NCBI GenBank assembly: GCA_003028315.1
Contig: CP028150.1
Coordinates: forward strand, 1,054,001 to 1,118,000
Direction: 5' to 3'
Origin: Neisseria mucosa
GTDB taxonomy: Bacteria; Pseudomonadota; Gammaproteobacteria; Burkholderiales; Neisseriaceae
Length of the DNA: 64,000 bases
The first letter of the stretch is position 1. Every line of letters begins with the position of its first letter. A program made the position numbers and the translations under genes. Of the stretch, positions 1-6,501 are shown in pieces. Under the pieces are notes generated by a model that was not told the DNA's origin, ran no database searches, and saw only the letters and a list, made by a program, of their open reading frames with translations.

Positions 1-336
1 GAACTCCTTTCAACGTCTCTGTTATTGATTTGCCTTGGCACATATAATCAGAAATGGCTCCTGATCCAACGGATAATCCGGCTTGTGAACCTAATTTAGT
101 TAACCCTGATCCTGCTGCACCAGTTACCATATCTACTCCAAACGCACAAGCATTAACTCGACCATTTTGCATAATTTGAGTTGTACCGGATACCACAGCA
201 GAAATCCCTGCACTTTTTTCAACAGCGGATAAAGAAGTCCATGCCTGTGCAGCCGAACTTTTTGATAGAACATTAACTCCTCTTGCTGCCAGTGGAATAA
301 GTTCAGGAGCTGCTGCGGCCGTTGTTACTACTGCAG
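1..336 (-). pseudogene. Out-of-frame continuation of the Rhs C-terminal domain
   Basis: Reading leftwards past the poly-G run, one frame stays open from the run to base 1, about 109 codons, but it is not the frame of the Rhs core upstream. It encodes a small-residue-rich stretch (AAVVTTAAAAPELIPLAARG, then residues such as SAAQAWTSLSAVEKSAG and GVDMVTGAAGSGLTKLGSQAG) and runs off the window. It would join the Rhs core if the tract had seven or ten G instead of nine. It has no start codon or ribosome binding site of its own, so I read it as the displaced tip of the Rhs protein. I do not recognise a toxin family. Its 3' end lies outside the window. Confidence 0.6.
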
Positions 337-1953
337 CCCCCCCCCTACACCCGTTACAGCTAAGGTAGCGTTTCTAGAATCCGCTAAAGTACCTTGGAAT
401 TGATGTACGTTCTTACATTTTGGATCTTTACTTAGCTGCGCCATATGTCTTCCAAAAAGTACACCTACACCTGTTGCACATTGGTTATTTCCACTTTTTT
501 GTGCTGCTTGACGTTGTGCCCTAATATGTTTAAAACGTTCTGCTTGAAATTGATTCTCTAAATTCCTTGCTGCATTATCACTAATACCAAAAATTGGGAT
601 TCCAGATAAGCCAAATACATCTGTCCAAGTTTGCACATTATTTGCAAACCGATACAAACTCTCCCCACCCAATAGCTTAATCGGATCCTGCTGCGTAAAC
701 CGCCCAATTTCCGGATCATAGTAGCGGAAGAAGTTGTAATGCAGCCCCGTCTCTTCATCATAATACTGATTCTGCAGACGGAAGGGTTGATGTATATCCA
801 GTTTCAGACGACTTTCTTGGGTCAGTTTGCCCCAGCCGCTATAGTCACCGCTCCAAACAATTTTGCCTTCCCCATCGGTCATCTCTCGCGGGATGCCGAT
901 TTGATCGTTGTGGTAATACAGGATTTCTCGTGCCTTATCCGAGCCATTGTAGGTGGTGATTTGGGCAAGGGGTTCATAGTTTCGGTCTTCGGTATAAATG
1001 TAGGTGTAGGTGCGGTCTTTACGGTACTCCTGTAATAAGCGGCTGCCGTCCCACAGGTATTGGATTTCATTGCCATCTGGATGGACCTTGGCTATGCGGC
1101 GACCTATGGGGTCGTAGCGGTAGCGATATAAGACGGTGTTTTGTCCGGGGCGATGGATTTCGGCTTCGGTCAGTTGGTTATCGGCATTGTAGCGGTAATG
1201 TTGGATTTCGCCGTCATGCTGCTGTTTTTCGATCAGGTTGCCCAACGGGTCGTAGCGGTAACTGATGCCTTTGTATTGGGTAAGACGGTTACCACCGATT
1301 CTGCTTTCGTCGGTAAGGTTGTGGGCAGGGTCGTAGCGATAGTGCTCGTCCGCGCTTTGGGTAATTCTGCCTAGTGCGTCATAGGTGTAATCCCTGCTGC
1401 CGTTGGTTTGGTCGTCGGTACAGATGAGGTTGCCAATAGTGTCGTATTGGTAACGGCGACCGATAAGGACGGCAGGGTCTGCTTTGTTGTGACCGTTCGG
1501 TTGGGCAATTTGTTGTTTCAGACGACCTAATGGGTCAAGTTGAAATTGGGTATTCAACTTGCCGATAGTCCGCTCGACTGGGCGATGCAGGGCATCACGC
1601 TCGATGTCGGCAAGGGTGGTGCCGTCGAGGTTGACGTGGTGTAAGTGCCCGCTGCCGTAATACAGGCGGTTTAAAATTTCACCTGTAGGCAGGATGGTTT
1701 GGATGCGGTTACCCAATACGTCGTAACGGTGTTCGGTAATCTGTGCAGTGACATCTTTGGAGTGTGAACGGCTGATACCGGATGTAAGGGATCCATCCAA
1801 GTGTATGAGCTGCTCTTTAACCAGTCTGTTGTGATCATAACTAAAACGAAGTTCACTATGGGCGTTATGTGCTTGGATCAGACGGTTAAGTTTGTCGTAG
1901 CGGTAGTGGGTGCTCAGGATTTCTCTGCCCTCTAAATGGCTGTCTTTTAACAA
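328..1953 (-). CDS. Rhs/YD-repeat protein, 5'-truncated core with a frameshifted tip
   Basis: This is a 541-codon fragment of an Rhs polymorphic toxin. Residues 1-408 carry YD-type repeats (RYDKLNRL, YRYDPLGNL, RYDPIGRR). Residues 409-449 are the conserved core end (FRYYDPEIGRF, DPIKLLGG, VFGL), after which Rhs proteins switch to a variable toxic tip. Only 92 tip residues follow before a TAG created by the frame at a nine-G run. The apparent start is a TTG directly after the stop of the presumed immunity gene, and the large N-terminal shell of a complete Rhs is missing. This looks like a displaced 3' cassette of the kind found downstream of Rhs loci. In complete systems the protein encapsulates its tip and is delivered by T6SS/VgrG. 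Whether this copy is expressed is unknown. Confidence 0.75.
   Translation of the reverse strand: MLKDSHLEGREILSTHYRYDKLNRLIQAHNAHSELRFSYDHNRLVKEQLIHLDGSLTSGISRSHSKDVTAQITEHRYDVLGNRIQTILPTGEILNRLYYGSGHLHHVNLDGTTLADIERDALHRPVERTIGKLNTQFQLDPLGRLKQQIAQPNGHNKADPAVLIGRRYQYDTIGNLICTDDQTNGSRDYTYDALGRITQSADEHYRYDPAHNLTDESRIGGNRLTQYKGISYRYDPLGNLIEKQQHDGEIQHYRYNADNQLTEAEIHRPGQNTVLYRYRYDPIGRRIAKVHPDGNEIQYLWDGSRLLQEYRKDRTYTYIYTEDRNYEPLAQITTYNGSDKAREILYYHNDQIGIPREMTDGEGKIVWSGDYSGWGKLTQESRLKLDIHQPFRLQNQYYDEETGLHYNFFRYYDPEIGRFTQQDPIKLLGGESLYRFANNVQTWTDVFGLSGIPIFGISDNAARNLENQFQAERFKHIRAQRQAAQKSGNNQCATGVGVLFGRHMAQLSKDPKCKNVHQFQGTLADSRNATLAVTGVGGGLQ
337..345. repeat. Homopolymeric C9/G9 tract inside the Rhs tip
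   Basis: Nine consecutive C on the plus strand (G in the coding sense) sit inside the Rhs coding region. With nine G the frame ends three codons later (Leu-Gln-stop). With seven or ten G it would continue through at least 109 further codons. Poly-G/C tracts of this length are the usual phase-variation switches of Neisseria, but a sequencing error in the homopolymer cannot be excluded. Confidence 0.85.
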
Positions 1954-1954
1954 A

Positions 1955-2668
1955 CTATTTCTTATCAGACATTTTAATTAATCTATATTTAACCCACACC
2001 CAAAAATAACAAAATTCAGTATATAATAATAAAACAGAAAAGATTATCATTCCTGAAGTCATAAAATATTCTGCTTTAGCACCACTTCGCAATGAAAATC
2101 CATAAAACATAAAACTTATGCCTACAATAAATGGAGTATATATGAATAATTGCAATTTACTTAATGGCCAAAATACCGAGTCAGGGGCAAAAAAAATTGT
2201 TGATCCACTTTTTTTATATTTTAAACTATTATCAATAAGCTGTTTACAATCTAACTGAATAACATATAAAAATGCCAGAAAAAACATTATGGCTAAACCA
2301 TATAGATAATAGTTAAACAATTCTGTCCCTTTAAGATACGCACTTATAATATAAGGAATAGAGAAAAAATGTATGAATATACCTATATTTAAAAAAACAG
2401 ACTGAAAAAACATTTGGCTAAGTGGGTTAGAAGATAATAGTTTCCTAATATAATAGAATATTAACAAATAAACAAATATTAATATTGTTAATAACAAACC
2501 AGCTATTGCTTGTTTTCCTACTCCCCAATCACTCGGAGATAAAACACTCACACCAAGTTCTTGCAGGACAAATGCGAATAAACCCATTTTAATCAAGTAG
2601 AACCGTCCAAGGTCCCTCAGAGGACGGTAATCTGCTTTTAGGAGTGAAAAATCATGTCGTTCTTTCAT
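1955..2668 (-). CDS. Polytopic membrane protein, probable immunity to a membrane-active toxin
   Basis: This 237-residue, AT-rich gene encodes an integral membrane protein. Hydrophobic segments lie around residues 25-45, 50-70, 85-110, 120-142, 170-192 and 205-228, and the ends are charged (MKERHDF at the start, KMSDKK at the end). I recognise no family. It starts 4 bases after the stop of the small hydrophobic toxin-like gene, and the Rhs fragment begins immediately after its own stop. Toxins that form pores or act on the inner membrane are commonly paired with a multi-spanning immunity protein encoded just downstream, so I infer immunity. Base composition differs from the surrounding genes, suggesting horizontal acquisition. 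Confidence 0.55.
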   Translation of the reverse strand: MKERHDFSLLKADYRPLRDLGRFYLIKMGLFAFVLQELGVSVLSPSDWGVGKQAIAGLLLTILIFVYLLIFYYIRKLLSSNPLSQMFFQSVFLNIGIFIHFFSIPYIISAYLKGTELFNYYLYGLAIMFFLAFLYVIQLDCKQLIDNSLKYKKSGSTIFFAPDSVFWPLSKLQLFIYTPFIVGISFMFYGFSLRSGAKAEYFMTSGMIIFSVLLLYTEFCYFWVWVKYRLIKMSDKK

Positions 2669-2672
2669 TTTT

Positions 2673-2897
2673 TTAAGATCCCCAAATTTTATCTTTTAAT
2701 TTGCTACTCTGGTCGGCTACAAAATAGCCCACTCCCATAACTACTGCAAGGCCGATAAGAAGTACTGCTGCAGCCGGAAGAGTAAACCCAAATATAGCCA
2801 TAAATGTCATTGTCGCAGCCAATGCAATATTTGATAAAGCAATGCCAACACCTGCGGCAAAAATGCTAATTCCAACCCTGCCTAAGAACGTGTTCAT
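2673..2897 (-). CDS. Hydrophobic C-terminal toxin fragment (pore-former-like)
   Basis: This 74-residue protein consists of a long hydrophobic, Gly/Ala-rich hairpin (roughly residues 5-30 and 33-60) and a basic tail (DQSSKLKDKIWGS). The shape resembles the membrane-inserting end of pore-forming bacteriocins and polymorphic toxins. The gene begins right at the edge of an IS5-family element, so it is probably the 3' remnant of a longer effector whose 5' part was lost. The present ATG follows a GAGG motif that lies in or next to the IS end. The polytopic protein encoded next fits as its immunity partner. The function is inferred from shape and context only. Confidence 0.45.
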   Translation of the reverse strand: MNTFLGRVGISIFAAGVGIALSNIALAATMTFMAIFGFTLPAAAVLLIGLAVVMGVGYFVADQSSKLKDKIWGS

Positions 2898-2926
2898 TGT
2901 CTCAGCCTCTGCTGTAAACTATCGGC

Positions 2927-3235
2927 ATGAACAGAAAAACCTACCCAAGCGATATCAGTCGCGAGCAATTTGCGCCTCTCCTTCCCCTGCTGGAAAGTGC
3001 CCGTAAACGCACAGCGCCACGCCAGGTGGACTTGTACGATGTCTTTTGTGCCATTCTCTACCTGCAACGCACTGGCTGCTCCTGGCGCGCTTTGCCGGGC
3101 GACTTCCCCAAATGGCGCACCGTGCATTCCTACTTCCAGAGATGGACCGAACCACGCGAGAGTGGCATCAGCATCCTTGAGGAAGCATTAAAAAAATCAG
3201 GTAGTTGCGGAGCGCCGCAAGCAGGGGCGCCATGA
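2927..3235 (+). CDS. IS5-family transposase, N-terminal frame
   Basis: The 102-codon frame carries the N-terminal domain typical of IS5-family transposases (YPSDISREQFAPLLPLLE, then LYDVFCAILYLQRTGCSWRALP and KWRTVHSYFQRW). Natural sequence similarity to the family continues only to about codon 88, where a run of seven A (3190-3196) precedes LKKSG. Past that point the matching reading continues in the +1 frame. Two-frame transposases joined by slippage are known in some IS5 subgroups, so this may be programmed or may be a simple indel. Confidence 0.75.
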   Translation: MNRKTYPSDISREQFAPLLPLLESARKRTAPRQVDLYDVFCAILYLQRTGCSWRALPGDFPKWRTVHSYFQRWTEPRESGISILEEALKKSGSCGAPQAGAP

Positions 3236-3719
3236 AGCAACTACTTTTCTGATTATTGATGCGCAGAGTGTGAAGAACACGGATACCGCCATGGAAAAAG
3301 GCTACGATGCGGGCAAGAGGGTTAGCGGTATCAAGCGACATATAGCGGTTGACACGCAAGGTTTGCCGCATGCCCTTGCGGTAACGACGGCGGATGTTAC
3401 GGATAGAAAAGGCTGCCTGGTGGCATTGGAACGTGGGCGGGATAATTTTGGTGCGATACAAAAAATCCTTGCTGACGGTGGTTACACGGGTAAGGCATTT
3501 GCTTCGTCGGTACAGGAGTTGATTGGTGCGCAGGTAGAGATTGCCAAACGAAACGAATTGCACCGTTTTGCAGTATTGCCGAAGCGATGGGTAGTAGAGC
3601 GCAGCTTTTCCTGGTTGGAAAAGAACAGGCGGCTTTGGAAAAACTGCGAGCGTAAGTTGAGTACCAGTCTGCAAATGGTAGCTTTGGCTTTCTTGGGAGT
3701 CCTGCTACGAAGACTATAA
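3192..3719 (+). CDS. IS5-family transposase, C-terminal DDE frame
   Basis: The frame is open from 3192; a GTG at 3270 is the first conventional start. It encodes the DDE core: LIIDAQSVKNTDTA with the first Asp, the block GIKRHIAVDTQGLPHALAVT, ILADGGYTGKAF with the second Asp, and RWVVERSFSWLEKNRRLWKN with the catalytic Glu. It ends FLGVLLRRL. This is the C-terminal half of the transposase begun at 2927, displaced by one base at an A7 run. A single polypeptide would need a frameshift or transcript slippage there. Confidence 0.75.
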   Translation, partial: KNQVVAERRKQGRHEATTFLIIDAQSVKNTDTAMEKGYDAGKRVSGIKRHIAVDTQGLPHALAVTTADVTDRKGCLVALERGRDNFGAIQKILADGGYTGKAFASSVQELIGAQVEIAKRNELHRFAVLPKRWVVERSFSWLEKNRRLWKNCERKLSTSLQMVALAFLGVLLRRL

Positions 3720-3747
3720 ACACGCTCTAAGAACTTTATGTTGATTT

Positions 3748-3854
3748 TATAGTGGATTAAATTTAAATCAGGACAAGGCGACGAAGCCGCAGACAGTACA
3801 GATAGTACGGCAAGGCGAGGTAACGCCGTACTGGTTTAAAGTTAATCCACTATA
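3748..3854. repeat. Correia repeat enclosed element (short form), truncating the DUF2235 gene
   Basis: A 107-bp element bounded by inverted TATAGTGGATTAA ends, with the internal GACAAGGCGACGAAGCCGCA and GTACAGATAGTACGGCAAGG blocks that mark CREE. Its right end supplies the last codons (Ile-Val-Asp) and the TAA stop of the leftward DUF2235 lipase gene, so it has inserted inside that gene. Confidence 0.92.
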
Positions 3855-4681
3855 AATTTGATATCCAGCTTTGCTAGATAGGTACGCATACGGGTACAGA
3901 ACGAACGTGCTGCCGTCGCCCCGCGCGAAAAGCCGAACACATAAAGATTGACAGCCTCGATTTGGGGCAATTTGTTGTTTTTCAGCCTATTGATATAGCG
4001 TTGTCTGATTGTATTTTGGAAGAAATACTTCAGATTACTTTCAGTCATATACCGATTGCCTAAATGACGGGCAATCTGGTTCAATTCTTCTGACGGAATC
4101 TCTCCTTGCCCGCTCATCGACATCAGCAGGCTGAGCACTTGCAGCATCGCCCAAACAATGCGGGCATCGCCGTATTTGGCCAATGCCTCCCCTTTCCGGT
4201 TGCTTTTTTCATTGTCATTCTCATCGCCTACCTGCCTGAACGGCGTACCAACACCGGGGACATAGATTTTACGGTACATAGTTTTACGCGCCTGCGCTTC
4301 GGAGAAGTATTCGGCCTTTTCCTTTGCTGCAAATGTTGAGGGTACGGGCAAGGTGCGTTTTTCCCATTCGCCGTCGTAATAAACCCTAGCGGTCTGCCTG
4401 ATCTGCTCTTCGGTTAGAACGCCCTTCCCCGGGAAAACGTCGTACAGCCTGGCCACATTGCTGTGGCTTTTTTCTTTGGTGCTGAAGTATTTATTATTGT
4501 TCGTGCCGTCGAAGAATACGCCGATATGGGCGTAGTTGGCACAGGTAGGAAGAGCACGGCCTTTGACATCGCAGGTCGGCGGTTGGAGGGATTTGCGGAA
4601 ATCATCAACTATTTTTCGTTCCTCTCGTGTTAAGTCAAATGGACTATTAGGACACTTGTCTGCAAATTTCAAGGTTGCCAT
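3842..4681 (-). pseudogene. DUF2235 (Tle1-type) phospholipase effector, 3'-truncated
   Basis: The 279-codon frame carries the DUF2235 hydrolase signature: HIGVFFDGTNNNKYF at about residue 52, the loop YVPGVGTPF near 140, and the nucleophile elbow GFSRGATAARSF near 250-261 with the catalytic Ser. DUF2235 proteins include the Tle1 family of T6SS phospholipases, which are usually much longer. Here the Asp and His part of the triad is absent because a CREE at 3748-3854 provides the stop. It follows the DUF3304-like gene by 2 bases in the same direction as DUF4123 and vgrG, the standard cargo arrangement. The truncated product is probably inactive. Confidence 0.8.
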
Positions 4682-4683
4682 TT

Positions 4684-5658
4684 TTACTCTCCAAATATCG
4701 GCGAACGCCAGTCGATTTTACACATTTCTTTATTTGATATAGAAGAATACATTCTACCCTCTTTGCATTCTTGTTCAAATTTTAAACAATCATTATATGT
4801 CCAAGATTCAAATTCCACTGTATCCCTATTTTTCATATTTTGGATTTTTCTACATCTGATTCTATCTGCCTCAGCCATATTATCTGTTGAGTTTTCATAA
4901 TGCGGCAGGTTCTTATAACAATGCGCCCTGTCATGCGCCCTCAGGCACGCACCCAACGTCCCGCCTTTCACGCTGCCCATCCAGCCAGGCTCACCGGGAT
5001 AGCCGCCTCCGACCACCAGCTCCGCCTTATGCCCTTCTAAAAACACGATGAACACGTTATCCGGGCTGTCGTAGGCAGGCAGTGTCAACTCCTGGCTGTA
5101 AAGCTTCTCTTTACCTTCCCCAACTTCCTCCCATTTCAGCATATAACGTCCCTCCTTGCTGTTTTTGGGCAGGTTCAGGCAACATTCCCTGCTACCGCCT
5201 CCGTACAGCGAACGGACAATCCCGCCGCCTACGGGGTGATACCCTGCCAAATCCAACGGGTGGTCTGCTTCAATCGAGGGATCGGGTGCGCCCGAGATAT
5301 CGTACAGGGCATAACGGATACCTCGGTCGGCATAGAAATTGACCGTGTCCATCGCCACATCAACCCCATCCGTCCTGCCCTGCGGGCGCGGCGGATTGCT
5401 TTTAAACATATTTCCCAATTCACGGTAGCCCTCGTCCCACACGGTTCCGCCGTTGGGTCCCGCCAGAGCGGCGGCAAGGCCTTCAAAGAAAAAGACGGGA
5501 GTAAAAAACAGCAGTCCGCCTGCAAAAAGCGCGGCCAGTGAAATGCCCAGTTTTTTTCGGATACGGGCAAATTTGGGCAGATTCATCATAATGATCAGAA
5601 CGAACAATGTCGGAATGTATAAGTGGAATAAGGCAAAAGCGAAAAGGAAAATATCCAT
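4684..5658 (-). CDS. DUF3304-like membrane-anchored protein, probable lipase immunity
   Basis: The 324-residue product has two N-terminal hydrophobic segments (about 5-25 and 37-65) followed by a soluble, presumably periplasmic domain. Near residues 145-170 it carries the GGGI...GGGSRECCLNLP motif seen in DUF3304 proteins that accompany T6SS lipase effectors. Further cysteines occur in the C-terminal third. It sits between the DUF4123 adaptor and the DUF2235 lipase, almost touching the latter, and is the natural candidate for the immunity protein that neutralises the lipase in the periplasm. The family assignment rests on one motif and context, so it is moderate. Confidence 0.6.
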   Translation of the reverse strand: MDIFLFAFALFHLYIPTLFVLIIMMNLPKFARIRKKLGISLAALFAGGLLFFTPVFFFEGLAAALAGPNGGTVWDEGYRELGNMFKSNPPRPQGRTDGVDVAMDTVNFYADRGIRYALYDISGAPDPSIEADHPLDLAGYHPVGGGIVRSLYGGGSRECCLNLPKNSKEGRYMLKWEEVGEGKEKLYSQELTLPAYDSPDNVFIVFLEGHKAELVVGGGYPGEPGWMGSVKGGTLGACLRAHDRAHCYKNLPHYENSTDNMAEADRIRCRKIQNMKNRDTVEFESWTYNDCLKFEQECKEGRMYSSISNKEMCKIDWRSPIFGE

Positions 5659-5678
5659 GTTTTATCCTTTAAGGGGTT

Positions 5679-6500
5679 TCAGACGGCCTCTTGATACTCA
5701 AATCTGCCCGGTAACGTGGTTTCATCCGATTTCCATATTTCCAACTTGTCCGGCAGTGATTGCAGATATCGGCCGATAAATCGATTCATTGAGAAAGATG
5801 GCGAAGCGATGTCTTCTTTTTCCACCTCTACCCGAATATCCATCCACAAATCAGATCGGATATTTTCATTTGTATTTCCTGACTGCATTAAATGTTCATA
5901 CACTTTGACAAATAAAGTATAAGGTATCGAACCGTTCATTATGCCCTCATATTCGGCATCATTTAATTCTAAAATGCCTTTTAATTTTGAAACCGCCGCC
6001 GCATTCGGATTTTCAATCAAACGCCATTCGTTACCGATATCGGGATAAAACCATTTTGCAATCGGAGCAAAAAAATGAATCCGATGCTCGTTGGAAAACG
6101 TATTTTCCAAAACAGGCAGGATACGCGTATCGCCAAACCGCAAAATCAAAGGCTGACCGTCTTGAGTTTGACACAAAGAATATTGTCCCAAATGCTCAGC
6201 AAGTTCTTTTGCCTCCAAAGGAGAAAGAATGATGCTGTATAACGGTATATCCTGCATTTTTTCACAAATCTGCTTAATCTGACACGCAAAATCCCGTTTG
6301 TCCAACTCTAATAAAATGGGAGAAACGGTTTCATCTTCCATTTTCAGTACATTCCTCCATAACGGAATGCCTCCATAGCCCAACATTGCGGTACGTTGCA
6401 TTTTTTTCAGTTGACTGCAATCCAGCAACAAATAAGGTTTTTGTGAAAAATCCTTATTCAAGGTTTGATTGGTAATTTGAATGAAATTTTGATAATCCAT
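5679..6500 (-). CDS. DUF4123 T6SS adaptor/chaperone
   Basis: The 273-residue protein shows the DUF4123 pattern: an N-terminal YLLLDCSQL strand, SPILLELDK, an LSPLEAKELAEHLGQY helix, and then the hallmark LILRFGDTRILPVLENTF followed by FFAPIAKWFYPD. DUF4123 proteins (Tap/Tec) load a specific effector onto the VgrG spike. The gene lies directly between vgrG (1-base gap) and the DUF3304/DUF2235 pair, so it probably served the DUF2235 lipase. It looks intact although the effector is truncated. Confidence 0.85.
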   Translation of the reverse strand: MDYQNFIQITNQTLNKDFSQKPYLLLDCSQLKKMQRTAMLGYGGIPLWRNVLKMEDETVSPILLELDKRDFACQIKQICEKMQDIPLYSIILSPLEAKELAEHLGQYSLCQTQDGQPLILRFGDTRILPVLENTFSNEHRIHFFAPIAKWFYPDIGNEWRLIENPNAAAVSKLKGILELNDAEYEGIMNGSIPYTLFVKVYEHLMQSGNTNENIRSDLWMDIRVEVEKEDIASPSFSMNRFIGRYLQSLPDKLEIWKSDETTLPGRFEYQEAV

Positions 6501-6501
6501 T

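Larger units (their letters stand above)
2904..3735 (+). mobile_element. IS5-family insertion sequence
   Basis: The element is defined by two overlapping transposase frames (from 2927 and to 3719). I could not identify convincing terminal inverted repeats or a target duplication, so the ends are approximate. It separates the truncated DUF2235 gene and its CREE from the hydrophobic toxin tail. Its insertion, perhaps with a deletion, probably removed the 3' end of one effector and the 5' end of another. Confidence 0.7.

Noticed and set aside
2927..3127. Minus-strand frames inside the IS5 element
   Set aside because: Shadows of the transposase, with no similarity to any family.
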